A DNA stretch of 64,000 nucleotides from JAGNZR01 sp051646055. Its GTDB lineage: Bacteria; Fusobacteriota; Fusobacteriia; Fusobacteriales; Fusobacteriaceae. A program made the translations under genes and the position numbers. Below the pieces are notes generated by a model. That model had not been told where the DNA came from, made no database searches, and was given only the letters and a program-made list of their open reading frames with translations. Below, piece after piece: positions 44,791 to 53,706 of the stretch. How positions within the stretch are numbered: position 1 is the stretch's first letter; every line of letters begins with the position of its first letter. The stretch spans positions 30,409 to 94,408 of the forward strand of contig JBOFCM010000169.1 of assembly GCA_051646055.1 (NCBI GenBank), written 5' to 3'.

Positions 44791-44819
44791 ATGTTACCAT
44801 AGTTTAGTAATGGTGTCAA
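44791..44819 (-). promoter_or_regulatory. Promoter of feoAB
   Basis: Minus strand TTGACA (44814-44819, perfect), 17 bases, TAACAT (44791-44796). The spacer carries the inverted repeat ACCAT-N9-ATGGT, a possible site for an iron-responsive repressor; it does not match a classical Fur box. Confidence 0.55.
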
Positions 44820-44834
44820 GAATAAAAGATGCAT

Positions 44835-44862
44835 AAAAAAAAGAGAGCTTCCCCTCTTTTTT
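44835..44862 (-). terminator. Terminator after TtcA-like pair
   Basis: 9-bp stem AAAAAAGAG / CTCTTTTTT with an 8-base loop and T-run on the minus strand, just past the stop at 44872. Confidence 0.75.
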
Positions 44863-44871
44863 ATTGTTTAT

Positions 44872-45834
44872 CTATACTAATTTATCTTTTATACTATGGA
44901 AAATTGTACTACGTACATCTTTATTTTCTTCTGCTAAATCCTTAATAAGATTTTTTATTCTCAATCTTTTTGAGTCTGTACTTGTTTCATATGGGCAGAT
45001 GGATTTAAGGATAGGAAGATTAAGTTTTTTTACATATCTTATTATATCATTCTCTTCCACATAGGCTAAAGGTCTGATTACCTGAACCCCATATTCTTCT
45101 GCTTGGTAAGATGGTTTCATCATATGTTGATTTCCTTGATAGAAACTATTCATTAGAAAAGTTTCTATTATATCATCTTTATGATGCCCTAAAACAAGTT
45201 TGTTTATATTCTGGTTTTTCATGGCAGTATATAGTATTCCTCTTCTTATTCTTCCACATAGAAAACATGGATTTTTTATCTTTTCTTCTCCAAAGAGCAT
45301 CTCACCCAGAGAAGTTTCTATTATCTGAAGTTCCAATCCCATATTATGACAATATTGTTGAATTTTATCAGTTCTAGAGATATCTTCTGCAGGATGTATA
45401 TGAATAGGAATTATTTCAAAATTTAGTCCGCTAATTTTTTTGATTCTCACCAGGGCATTTATTACAGTCATACTATCTTTTCCCCCTGAAAATCCAACAG
45501 CTACCCTATCTCCTGCTTCTATCATATTGAAATCGTGCATAGCTTTTCCTATGGGGCTCCAAAGAGTTTTTCCAAAAGAACCATCATTCTCTATATACGA
45601 AAGTATCTCGTGTGGATAAAGTTTTGTAAGGGATATTTTTGTTCCTAAAATTTTTTCTAAAGTTTTGAAAAGTTTTAGACGTTTTTTTTCGCTGTAATCT
45701 ATCTGAATTTCCATGGACTCTTTAATATTTTTTACAATAACCTTAAAATCGGGCACTACTTCTATCAAGTAATTTTCAAATTTTAATCCATGAAGTTCCA
45801 CAGTCTCTCTTATCTCTAACAAACTATTCACCAC
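44872..45834 (-). CDS. TtcA-like PP-loop ATPase, second of pair
   Basis: A 320-residue N-type PP-loop ATPase related to tRNA 2-thiocytidine synthase TtcA. The PP-loop is GFSGGKDSMT near residue 115; PCFLCGRIRRG near 190 holds the two central cysteines and LGHHKDDIIET follows; a third Cys (SICPYE) lies near 285, the pattern used for Fe-S binding in TtcA. About 95 N-terminal residues before the core have no clear match. The start is uncertain: GTG at 45834 and 45831 are close to AGGAG, TTG at 45822 is possible. It overlaps the upstream paralogue by 11 bases. Confidence 0.82.
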   Translation of the reverse strand: MVNSLLEIRETVELHGLKFENYLIEVVPDFKVIVKNIKESMEIQIDYSEKKRLKLFKTLEKILGTKISLTKLYPHEILSYIENDGSFGKTLWSPIGKAMHDFNMIEAGDRVAVGFSGGKDSMTVINALVRIKKISGLNFEIIPIHIHPAEDISRTDKIQQYCHNMGLELQIIETSLGEMLFGEEKIKNPCFLCGRIRRGILYTAMKNQNINKLVLGHHKDDIIETFLMNSFYQGNQHMMKPSYQAEEYGVQVIRPLAYVEENDIIRYVKKLNLPILKSICPYETSTDSKRLRIKNLIKDLAEENKDVRSTIFHSIKDKLV

Positions 45835-46699
45835 TCCTTTTATTTCCTCGTGTATAACCTAATACGTAATCTAGATTTATATTTTTCATAGAATTAAAAA
45901 TACTCTGCTTTATATTGGGATTTGTTTTCTCTAAATCCTTTAGTAAATTTTTTATCTCTTTTCTTTTTGAATCTACTTTTCCAGATTCAATAGGACATCC
46001 GCAAGCCATAGCTTGAATTTCGTTGACTTTCATAAAATTTATAATATCTTTTTCATGAATATTTATAAGCGGTCTAATAAGTTCCATTTTTCCACTTGTA
46101 GATTTTACCTTTGGAATCATTGTTTTTACCGTTCCTGCATAAAACATGTTTATGAGAGTCGTCTCTACCAAATCATCAAAGTGATGCCCTAGAGCAAGTT
46201 TATTGAATCCAAGCTCCTCCACTTTACTGTAAAGAACTCCTCTTCTCATTTTTGCACACAGAAAGCATGGAGAGTCTGGATTTTCTTCAAAGGCTATCTC
46301 CCATACATTAGCATCAAATATTTCGCAATCTATCTCAAGTTCTTCTAAATTTTTTCTAAACTGATCTATATCCATTGCTCCAAATCCTGGATTCATGGAT
46401 ATAAAAGCTACCTCAAAATTTTTACTACGATCTCTCTTAAGCTCTTGGAAAAGTTTTGCAAGAAGAAGACTGTCTTTTCCTCCTGAAATTCCAACAGCTA
46501 TCTTATCTCCATCCTGGATAAGATCAAACTCTTTTATACCCTTTATAAATTTAGACCAGATTTTTTTTCTGAATTTAGTTCTAATCGAGTGCTCCACTAG
46601 CTCAGCTTTGCTCTTTTCTTCACCTTCCAGAAGTCCTTCCACAATCTGCTCCAACTCTCTTATGATTTCCATCTCTTTTTCTATATCTAATTCTTTCAT
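45824..46699 (-). CDS. TtcA-like PP-loop ATPase, first of pair
   Basis: A 291-residue paralogue of the next gene. PP-loop GISGGKDSLL near residue 70, PCFLCAKMRRG near 145, LGHHFDDLVETTLINMFY, and a third Cys region (ACGCPIESG) near 235 follow the TtcA plan. TtcA thiolates C32 of some tRNAs using an Fe-S cluster. Which of the two, if either, does this cannot be told. ATG follows AAAGGAG; promoter at 46756-46784. Confidence 0.85.
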   Translation of the reverse strand: MKELDIEKEMEIIRELEQIVEGLLEGEEKSKAELVEHSIRTKFRKKIWSKFIKGIKEFDLIQDGDKIAVGISGGKDSLLLAKLFQELKRDRSKNFEVAFISMNPGFGAMDIDQFRKNLEELEIDCEIFDANVWEIAFEENPDSPCFLCAKMRRGVLYSKVEELGFNKLALGHHFDDLVETTLINMFYAGTVKTMIPKVKSTSGKMELIRPLINIHEKDIINFMKVNEIQAMACGCPIESGKVDSKRKEIKNLLKDLEKTNPNIKQSIFNSMKNINLDYVLGYTRGNKRSGE

Positions 46700-46755
46700 A
46701 ACTCTCCTTTAAATAAATAAAATTTTTACAGAGTTGAAATTTCTGCTCAGAGAAT

Positions 46756-46784
46756 ATTATACTATTTTTTATGTTTTTTAGCAA
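46756..46784 (-). promoter_or_regulatory. Promoter of TtcA-like pair
   Basis: Minus strand TTGCTA (46779-46784), 17 bases, TATAAT (46756-46761). It starts right after the terminator of the upstream PP-loop gene. Confidence 0.6.
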
Positions 46785-46785
46785 T

Positions 46786-46814
46786 GAAAAAGAGGGGCAG
46801 ATTCCCCCTCTTTC
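46786..46814 (-). terminator. Terminator after MnmA/ThiI-like gene
   Basis: Hairpin AAAGAGGGGG / CCCCTCTTT with T tract on the minus strand, 19 bases past the stop. Confidence 0.8.
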
Positions 46815-46832
46815 ATATTATCATATTTTTTA

Positions 46833-47861
46833 TTATCTCTTATTTCTAGTTTTAGGTTTTGCCCCAATATCTTGAAAATCTTTCATAAGTTTTTCCACTT
46901 TTTCTATATCTATAGGTGGAATCTCTGTTTTAATATTATCAAAAAGAACAGATATTTTCTCTTTTCCCTTAACTTTAGAGTATCTAGAGAAAAATTCCAT
47001 GGCAAGATTTTTATCCTCTTGATTAAATTCACCACATAAAATAATTAGAGGTCCCGGAACATCAAAAGAACGTACAATATGGTCTCCCATCTCACGATAC
47101 TCCATCATTTTATGGTTGGCTTCATTATCTCTTCCTACAAAAATATATTTTTTCTCTCCAAATCTAAAAACTCTGGCTATCTTTGTAAGATAGAAAAGAT
47201 GGGCATGATCGTGATCAAGAATTCCATCCTGTTCAAAAGCTCTCAGTTTTTTAGAGTAATCTATATCTGTCAGAAGACACCCTCCACCTGGACTCGGATA
47301 TTCAACTATTTTATACTTATCCATGAGTTCCATCTGATAGCTACGGCTTCTTCCCTCGATAGAGAGAAGTTGTTCTCGATCTAGGAGTCCTTCTGTCTCT
47401 GGCTTAGTTATAGGAAGTTTTTTAGCCGAGAGTGGTCTTACTATATAGTCTCCCATTCCCGAAAGATCTTTTACTTTTCCCAATGCCTCATAGTTCTGAG
47501 ACATCGGTCTCTGCCCCAATACTTCTCCAGAAATAATAAACTGTGCATCATATTTTTTCATGAGCTCTCCTGCTATTTTAAACATAAGAGCATGACAGTC
47601 TATACATGGATTCATGTTTTTCCCTCTTCCATATACCGGTTCTTTCACCACATCCATATGCCTTTTTTGAAAAGGGACATAAACTAGCTCTACATCCAGC
47701 TGACGAGCCATATTTTCAGCACGCTCATCCTTTCCTCCAAAAAAGTGGGACACAAAGTTTAGGGCTATAACATCTATTCCCTGCTCCTTAATTATTTTTA
47801 TAGCCAGTGCACTGTCCAGTCCACCGGAAAAAAGAGCAAGAGCTCTCACTTTTTTCTCCAT
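46833..47861 (-). CDS. MnmA/ThiI-like PP-loop tRNA-thiolation family protein
   Basis: A 342-residue protein with N-terminal PP-loop ALFSGGLDSALA (residues 9-20) and the block MNPCIDCHALM near 85 followed by ISGEVLGQRPMSQN near 110, and SPGGGCLLTD near 195. This combination is seen in the uncharacterised COG0482-related group often annotated as a tRNA 2-thiouridylate or 4-thiouridine enzyme. The last 120 residues form an extra domain (FGEKKYIFVGRDNEAN). True MnmA features are incomplete, so the exact target base is open. Upstream of the TtcA-like pair but terminated separately. ATG follows AAAGGAG. Confidence 0.72.
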   Translation of the reverse strand: MEKKVRALALFSGGLDSALAIKIIKEQGIDVIALNFVSHFFGGKDERAENMARQLDVELVYVPFQKRHMDVVKEPVYGRGKNMNPCIDCHALMFKIAGELMKKYDAQFIISGEVLGQRPMSQNYEALGKVKDLSGMGDYIVRPLSAKKLPITKPETEGLLDREQLLSIEGRSRSYQMELMDKYKIVEYPSPGGGCLLTDIDYSKKLRAFEQDGILDHDHAHLFYLTKIARVFRFGEKKYIFVGRDNEANHKMMEYREMGDHIVRSFDVPGPLIILCGEFNQEDKNLAMEFFSRYSKVKGKEKISVLFDNIKTEIPPIDIEKVEKLMKDFQDIGAKPKTRNKR

Positions 47862-47889
47862 AGATTTCTCCTTTAATCAATCTTTTTTC

Positions 47890-48390
47890 TTAATCTTCTC
47901 TTATATTCATATACATTCTATCATTTATATTTTTCTTTCCATCATAGTGAACTTTTACACTTTTCGGAACTGAAGTATACACTTTTTTGCTTATCTCAAT
48001 AAAGCTGGCACCCTTTATAAGCATTGCCCCCATAAGAAAATCCATCATTCTCTGAGCTGTCTCAGAATCTAAATATTCTAAATTCAGAGTCACCATTCTA
48101 TCATTTTTTATGTAATTAGCTATTTTTTTACAGTCTGAAAAGTTCTTTGGATCTACGAAAATTGTCTGACAATTTTCAAGATCCTCCTCTTCCTGAGATT
48201 TTTGTTCCTCATGATTGTTTGTGAAAGCTGTCTCTACTTTCAATTCTTGTTTTTTTTCAGTGAATGTCTCCGTACGCTTAATCGGTTCAACTTTCATTTC
48301 TTTTTTCTCTTGAAACTCTTCGATCTCTATATCTTCATAGTCATCTCCTGCTCCTAAAAACTCTTTTACTCCCTTTAGAATCTTCTTCAT
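47890..48390 (-). CDS. sepF: Cell division protein SepF
   Basis: About 166 residues: an N-terminal amphipathic helix (KKILKGVKEFLG), an acidic linker to about residue 75, and the SepF core (TIFVDPKNFSDCKKIANYI, VTLNLEYLDSETAQRMMDFLMGA). SepF bundles FtsZ filaments and tethers them to the membrane. ATG 48390 lies eight bases after GGGAGG; the ATG at 48396 is too close. It follows yggS by 22 bases, the ylmE-ylmF order known from Firmicutes. Confidence 0.9.
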   Translation of the reverse strand: MKKILKGVKEFLGAGDDYEDIEIEEFQEKKEMKVEPIKRTETFTEKKQELKVETAFTNNHEEQKSQEEEDLENCQTIFVDPKNFSDCKKIANYIKNDRMVTLNLEYLDSETAQRMMDFLMGAMLIKGASFIEISKKVYTSVPKSVKVHYDGKKNINDRMYMNIRED

Positions 48391-48412
48391 CCTCATGTCC
48401 TCCCAACTGTCT

Positions 48413-49105
48413 TTATCTACTGTATAATTTCGTACCTACTCTTATAAGTGTAGCTCCCTCTTCCAGGGCTATTCTATAATCATTACTCATTCCCATAGAA
48501 AGTTCTGTCAGCTCCCCGTTAAAATGTTTTTTATTGAGCTCATTTTTGATATCTACGAGCTTTTTAAAAACGCTTCTTATGAGATTTTCATCATTAGTAT
48601 ACGGAGCCATTGTCATTAATCCCTTTATTTTTATATTTTTTAGAGATTTGTAATTTTCCAATTCCCCTATAAGATTTTCGTAAAGATATCCTTCCTTACT
48701 CTCCTCTCCAGCTATGTTAATTTCTAAAAGTATTTCTATACATCTTCCTAGCTTCTCTGCCCTCTTATTAATTTCATTTGCAAGAGAAAAACTATTTACC
48801 GAATGTATTAAAGAAACATCCTCCACAATATATTTCACCTTGTTTTTTTGGAGATTTCCTATAAAGTGCCATTTTATATCAGTTATTCCTCTCTCCTTAA
48901 AATAGGAGACCTTATCCCTTACGGCTTGTCCTTTATTTTCTCCTACATCTTTTACTCCCAGCTGGTGCATCTTTTCAATAGCCTCTGGACCAAAATATTT
49001 TGTGACTGCTACCAAAGTTACAGAGTTTGGATTTTTAGAGTATCTTTTTATCTCTTTTTTTATCTCTTCTATATTTTTTTTTAAAAGATCTATCTCAAGT
49101 TCCAT
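48413..49105 (-). CDS. YggS-family pyridoxal phosphate-binding protein
   Basis: A 230-residue PLP-homeostasis protein (YggS/YlmE/PLPBP). The PLP lysine lies in TLVAVTKYFGPEAI near residue 35, HFIGNLQKNKVKYIV near 80, and LSMGMSNDYRIALEEGATLIRVG near 205 closes the phosphate site. No catalytic activity is known for the family. ATG follows AAGGAGAGG. 9 bases after hemW. Confidence 0.93.
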   Translation of the reverse strand: MELEIDLLKKNIEEIKKEIKRYSKNPNSVTLVAVTKYFGPEAIEKMHQLGVKDVGENKGQAVRDKVSYFKERGITDIKWHFIGNLQKNKVKYIVEDVSLIHSVNSFSLANEINKRAEKLGRCIEILLEINIAGEESKEGYLYENLIGELENYKSLKNIKIKGLMTMAPYTNDENLIRSVFKKLVDIKNELNKKHFNGELTELSMGMSNDYRIALEEGATLIRVGTKLYSR

Positions 49106-49114
49106 ATCCTCTCC

Positions 49115-50191
49115 TTAAATCATCTCACTGAAAACATCGTTGGCAAAGAATATTCCTTTTTCTGTAAGAACATAACTCTCTCCAGCTTTTTTCAGATAAC
49201 CTCTTTTTTCTAAATCTCTGAACAGCTCGGTATATTTTTCAGAAGGTGTAACTCCCTCTTGTAAGAGCCTTAATCCTAAAATATTTCTATAAGTCTCTCT
49301 TTCATTTTCATCTACCATTTCAGTTTCAGATACAGGTCTTTTCATATCATCTATCATATCATAATATTCTCTAAAATTCTCTATATTTTTATACCTTGTA
49401 CCCTGTAAATATCCCGAAGCTCCTAATCCTATCCCTAGATATTCACTATTTCTCCAATATTTACTGTTGTGTCTAGATTCTTTTCCAGGAAGTGCAAAAT
49501 TTGAAATTTCATAATGGATATATCCATTTTTACTACTCTCCTGTATTATGTATCTATACATTTCAGCTTCCAGTTCATTTTCTGTCTCTTTATATTCTCC
49601 CTCTTCCAGTTTCCTAAAAAATTCTGTTCCTTCTTCCCAGATAAGTGAATAGATGGAAAAATGCTCTGGCTTCAGTTGAAAAATCTTATTCAGATCCTCT
49701 TCTAGCTCTTCTGGTGTTTCCTCTGGAAGGGAAAACATAAGATCCAAACTTATATTTTGAAATCCTGCTCTTCTTGCTTCTAAGTATATCTCTTCAGCCT
49801 CCTTGGCCTTGTGCAGACGTCCAAGATTTTTAAGATGTTTTTCATGAAAACTCTGTATGCCTATGCTCAGTCTATTTATTCCTGCTTCCTTGAATTTTAA
49901 GAGTTTTTCATAATCCACTGTCTTAGGATTGGTTTCCATAGTGACTTCAGCTTTATCTCCTTTTTTCAATACATTTAAAATTCTTTTTATCTGTTCAGGT
50001 TCTAAAATTGACGGAGTTCCTCCTCCAAAATATATGGTATCATATATTTTTTCAGGATAGAGTTTTATCTCCTCTATAAGATAATCTACATATTTTTCCC
50101 GTTCATCCTTCTGACTTCCTGAAAAAGATAGAAAATCACAATAACTACATTTTTTTAGACAGAAGGGAATGTGTATATATATGGCATCCAT
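49115..50191 (-). CDS. hemW: HemW-type radical SAM heme chaperone
   Basis: A roughly 358-residue radical SAM protein: IHIPFCLKKCSYCDFLSF holds C-x3-C-x2-C followed by D-F, the HemW form, rather than the C-x-C extension of HemN. YFGGGTPS, METNP and the C-terminal HemN_C-like part (LGIGLGASGYLQGTRYKN) are typical. HemW is a heme chaperone rather than a coproporphyrinogen oxidase. ATG 50191 has AGGAG upstream; the 11 residues in the longer frame are rejected. Confidence 0.92.
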   Translation of the reverse strand: MDAIYIHIPFCLKKCSYCDFLSFSGSQKDEREKYVDYLIEEIKLYPEKIYDTIYFGGGTPSILEPEQIKRILNVLKKGDKAEVTMETNPKTVDYEKLLKFKEAGINRLSIGIQSFHEKHLKNLGRLHKAKEAEEIYLEARRAGFQNISLDLMFSLPEETPEELEEDLNKIFQLKPEHFSIYSLIWEEGTEFFRKLEEGEYKETENELEAEMYRYIIQESSKNGYIHYEISNFALPGKESRHNSKYWRNSEYLGIGLGASGYLQGTRYKNIENFREYYDMIDDMKRPVSETEMVDENERETYRNILGLRLLQEGVTPSEKYTELFRDLEKRGYLKKAGESYVLTEKGIFFANDVFSEMI

Positions 50192-50212
50192 ATTTCTCCT
50201 TTTGTTAAAATA

Positions 50213-50237
50213 AAGGATGTCCAAAGCTTGAACATCC
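50213..50237 (-). terminator. Possible terminator after phosphohexomutase gene
   Basis: Hairpin GGATGTTC / GGACATCC followed on the minus strand by TTTATTTT, 27 bases past the stop at 50264 and just above hemW. Confidence 0.55.
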
Positions 50238-50263
50238 CTATCTTATCTATTAATTTATTTTTT

Positions 50264-51988
50264 TTATATAGTTTCTTCAAATTTTTTCATAACATGTTCT
50301 AATTTTTCCTGAGATGCTTTTTCTGTATCTGCAGTTACGCAGTAGTAATATTTCATCTTAGGTTCTGTTCCTGAAGGTCTCGCAGTTATATATGTATTAT
50401 CTGCTAAAATAAACTGTATCACATCTGAAACTGGCAGATCAATTCTCTTAGTTTCTCCAGTTCTAAAATCTACTTCTATACCTGCTTTAAAATCTTTAAA
50501 TATGGCCACCTTTTCTCCGATAAGTTCTTTAGAGTTTTTTCTTCCTCTAAGTTTTTCCATTATAGCAATTATCTCGGCCATTCCTTCTTTACCCTTTTTG
50601 GTGATAGCAGTTATACCCTCTCTATACCAACCATACTTTTCATAGAGCTTACCTAGTTCCTCTAAAATAGAGGTTCCTATGCTGTTATAGTATGCCGCCA
50701 TCTCTGCTATAATCATTGTGCTTACAACAGCATCTTTATCCCTTGCATGAGTACCTATAAGGTATCCATAGGATTCTTCAAATCCAAAAACATATTCTCC
50801 ATCTAAGAGACCACTTTCAAACTCTCTAATTTTTTCTCCGATAAATTTAAATCCTGTAAGCGTTCTAAATATTTTAACACCTTTATCTTGAGCAATAGCA
50901 TCTAACATAGGAGTTGAAACTATTGTAGAAATTACTGCTCCATTTTGAGGTATATTTTTTCTATTTTCAAGAATATAATTCATAAGAAGGAGGCCCATCT
51001 GATTTCCGTTAGGATAGTGCCATTGCCCATTTTTATCTTTACAGGCTATTCCTATTCTGTCAGCATCAGGATCATTTGCCATAGCTATGTCTGCTCCTAT
51101 TTTTTCTGCCAGCTCTATTCCAAGTTTGAATACAGCAGGGTCTTCAGGATTTGCATACGGACAAGTAGGAAACATCCCATCCCCTTCCAGTTGCTCCATT
51201 ACAGGGTATACAGAATCGAATCCCATCTCCTTTAATACTCTCAACACCGGTCTCCCCCCCGTTCCATGAAGAGGAGAATAAACTATTTTAAATTTATTTT
51301 TTCCAGGAATTTTTATATTCAAAGCCTGCTTTTTTACCGCTTCTATAAACTTATCATCTTGCTCTGTCCCAACTGTGACTATAAGTCCCTCTTCTCTAGC
51401 TGTTTTTTCATCCATTAGCCTTATCATCTCAAAAGATGTCACATTATTTACACCATTCACAACTCCTGAAGCATGAGGTTCAACCAATTGTCCTCCATCG
51501 TTCCAGTAAACCTTATATCCATTATATTCTTGAGGATTGTGGGAAGCTGTAATAACTATACCCGCCTGAGTTTTCAGTTCCCTTACAGCAAAAGAAAGTT
51601 CAGGCGTAGATCTCATAGAGTCAAAAATATATGTTTTTATACCATTTGCAGCCAAAACTTGAGCTGCATTAAGAGCATATTCAATAGATCCTATTCTACA
51701 ATCATGAGCAATAACTGCAGATTTTTTATTTTTATCTCCGTCTGCCACTTCATTTATATAATCAGCCAGTCCCTGTGTGGCTTTTCTTATAGTGTATTTA
51801 TTGATTCTATTACTTCCTACACCTCTTATTCCCCTCATTCCACCGGTACCAAAGGAGAGATCTGTATAAAATCTGTCTTCAACTTCTTTTAGGTCTCCTT
51901 CCAAAGATTTTAGTTCATCTTTGTCAACCTGCTCCACATATGGAGATTCTAACCATTCGTTGTACTTTTTCATTACTTCACTATTCAT
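50264..51988 (-). CDS. Phosphoglucomutase/phosphomannomutase
   Basis: A 574-residue phosphohexomutase of the long, PgcA-like type. The phosphoserine motif is ITASHNPQEYNGYKVY near residue 140, the Mg2+ loop is NDPDADRIGIA near 305, the sugar-ring motif GFEESYGYL near 405, and the phosphate-binding RPSGTEPKMKYYY near 540. It would interconvert glucose 6- and 1-phosphate and feed GalU. ATG 51988 follows GAGGTG; promoter at 52025-52053. Confidence 0.93.
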   Translation of the reverse strand: MNSEVMKKYNEWLESPYVEQVDKDELKSLEGDLKEVEDRFYTDLSFGTGGMRGIRGVGSNRINKYTIRKATQGLADYINEVADGDKNKKSAVIAHDCRIGSIEYALNAAQVLAANGIKTYIFDSMRSTPELSFAVRELKTQAGIVITASHNPQEYNGYKVYWNDGGQLVEPHASGVVNGVNNVTSFEMIRLMDEKTAREEGLIVTVGTEQDDKFIEAVKKQALNIKIPGKNKFKIVYSPLHGTGGRPVLRVLKEMGFDSVYPVMEQLEGDGMFPTCPYANPEDPAVFKLGIELAEKIGADIAMANDPDADRIGIACKDKNGQWHYPNGNQMGLLLMNYILENRKNIPQNGAVISTIVSTPMLDAIAQDKGVKIFRTLTGFKFIGEKIREFESGLLDGEYVFGFEESYGYLIGTHARDKDAVVSTMIIAEMAAYYNSIGTSILEELGKLYEKYGWYREGITAITKKGKEGMAEIIAIMEKLRGRKNSKELIGEKVAIFKDFKAGIEVDFRTGETKRIDLPVSDVIQFILADNTYITARPSGTEPKMKYYYCVTADTEKASQEKLEHVMKKFEETI

Positions 51989-52024
51989 ATCTATACACCT
52001 CATATTTTTTCATATATCCAATGA

Positions 52025-52053
52025 ATTTTACAATGATTTCCCAATAATATCAA
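52025..52053 (-). promoter_or_regulatory. Promoter of phosphohexomutase gene
   Basis: Minus strand TTGATA (52048-52053), 17 bases, TAAAAT (52025-52030), between groEL and the mutase ATG. Confidence 0.65.
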
Positions 52054-52086
52054 GTGATTTTATAGAGTTAGATTTTTTTTTTTCAT

Positions 52087-53703
52087 TTACATCATTCTAT
52101 CCGTCAAAGGATTGGGAAATTCATTTTTAGAATCACCCGATTCCCTGGCTATAACAACCTCTGTGGTGAGGACAAGAGAAGCTATGGATACAGCATTTTC
52201 AAGAGCTGAACGAGCTACTTTTACCGGATCTATTATTCCTCTGGTAATCATATCTACATATTCCTCAGCTGCTGCATCATATCCATAGCCCTCTGGAAGT
52301 GTCTCAATTTTCTTTAAAAGATCCTCGCCAGAAATACCACTATTCTCTCCCAACTGCTTCAAGGGAGCTATTATTGCCTTCTTTATAATCTCCACTCCCT
52401 TTCCTTCCTCTCCAGGAAGAATATAATTTTTTAGCTCTTCAGCTATATTGGCGAATGTTACTCCTCCACCTGGGATTATCCCCTCCTCCATGGCTGCCTT
52501 CGTTGCATTTAGAGCATCTTCTATCCTCATTTTTCTCTCTTTCATTTCTACTTCAGTCGCTGCCCCCACGGATATGAGAGCTACTCCTCCTGAAAGTTTT
52601 CCTATTCTTTCCCTCAATCTCTCTATGTCATAAGAAGATAAACTCTCTTTTATCTCATGTTTTAATTGTGCTAATCTTGTTTCTAAAGCATAGGGAATAG
52701 AATACCCTCCAAGAATCACGGTAGTATCTCTAGTTATTTTCACACTTTTTGCTCTTCCCAACTGGTTAAGCGTTATATTTTCCAAAGGTAATCCACCTAA
52801 CTGAAATATTGCTTCTCCTCCCGTGAGAATTGCTATATCTTCCAATATTTCTCTACGTTTTTCTCCGAAAGATGGAGCTTTTACCGCTACAACCTTCAGT
52901 GTTCCCCTTATTTTATTAACTACAAGGGTAGATAACGCATCTCCCTCCAGGTCCTCAGCTATTATAAGAAGAGGAGCTTTATTTTTCACTACCTCTTCCA
53001 ATATCGGAAGCATGTCCCTCATATCCGAAATTTTCCTATCCGTTATAAGAATATATGGATTTTCTAAATGTGATTCTCTTCCTTGTTTATCATCTGCCAT
53101 ATAGGGAGATACAAATCCCTTATCTAGCTCCATTCCTTCTACCACAGTGAGTGTAGTTTCCAAAGATTTTCCATCCTCTATGCCTATCACTCCGTTCTCG
53201 CCCACTTTTTCCATTGCACTGGCTATAAGTTTTCCTATCTCCTCCTCTCCTGATGATATAGTTCCTACTTGTGCTATTTCCTGGTAGGAGCTTACTTTTT
53301 GTGCTTTTTGAAGAAGAATTTTGCTGATTTTAGCTGCTCCCTTTTCAATTCCCTTTTTTACAAAAATCGGATTGGCTCCCTCTTCTACTATTTTCATCCC
53401 TTCTCTTACTATGCTCTGAGCAAGAATTGTCGCCGTTGTAGTTCCATCTCCAGCCACATCATTAGCCTTGGAAGCAACCTCTTTTATGAGCTGTGCTCCC
53501 ATATTTTCAAATGGATCTGAGAGCTCTATCTCTTTAGCTATTGTTACTCCGTCGTTCGTTATTAGAGGAGGACCATACGATTTCTCTATGACCACATTTC
53601 TTCCACGCGGACCTAAAGTTACCTTTACAGCATCTGCCAATATATCTATTCCTCTCTCTAGTTTTTTTCTTGCTTCACTATTAAATTTCAAAACTTTTCT
53701 CAT
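52087..53703 (-). CDS. groL: Chaperonin GroEL
   Basis: A 538-residue group I chaperonin subunit. The ATP-binding TLGPRGRNVVIEKSYGPP, DGVTIAKEIEL, VAGDGTTTATILAQ, KAPSFGEKRREILEDIA and EGIIPGGGVTFANI are all present. The C-terminus (KNEFPNPLTDRMM) lacks the flexible Gly-Gly-Met repeat usual in GroEL. ATG follows AGAGG 4 bases after groES, so they form one operon. Confidence 0.96.
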   Translation of the reverse strand: MRKVLKFNSEARKKLERGIDILADAVKVTLGPRGRNVVIEKSYGPPLITNDGVTIAKEIELSDPFENMGAQLIKEVASKANDVAGDGTTTATILAQSIVREGMKIVEEGANPIFVKKGIEKGAAKISKILLQKAQKVSSYQEIAQVGTISSGEEEIGKLIASAMEKVGENGVIGIEDGKSLETTLTVVEGMELDKGFVSPYMADDKQGRESHLENPYILITDRKISDMRDMLPILEEVVKNKAPLLIIAEDLEGDALSTLVVNKIRGTLKVVAVKAPSFGEKRREILEDIAILTGGEAIFQLGGLPLENITLNQLGRAKSVKITRDTTVILGGYSIPYALETRLAQLKHEIKESLSSYDIERLRERIGKLSGGVALISVGAATEVEMKERKMRIEDALNATKAAMEEGIIPGGGVTFANIAEELKNYILPGEEGKGVEIIKKAIIAPLKQLGENSGISGEDLLKKIETLPEGYGYDAAAEEYVDMITRGIIDPVKVARSALENAVSIASLVLTTEVVIARESGDSKNEFPNPLTDRMM

Positions 53704-53706
53704 AAT

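Noticed and set aside
44872..47861. PP-loop cluster as a DNA-modification defence system
   Set aside because: No DNA-binding, nuclease or helicase partner lies beside it, and the motifs fit tRNA thiolation enzymes.
51473..51892. 139-codon plus-strand open frame in the phosphohexomutase gene
   Set aside because: Shadow frame of a well-conserved enzyme; no independent signal.
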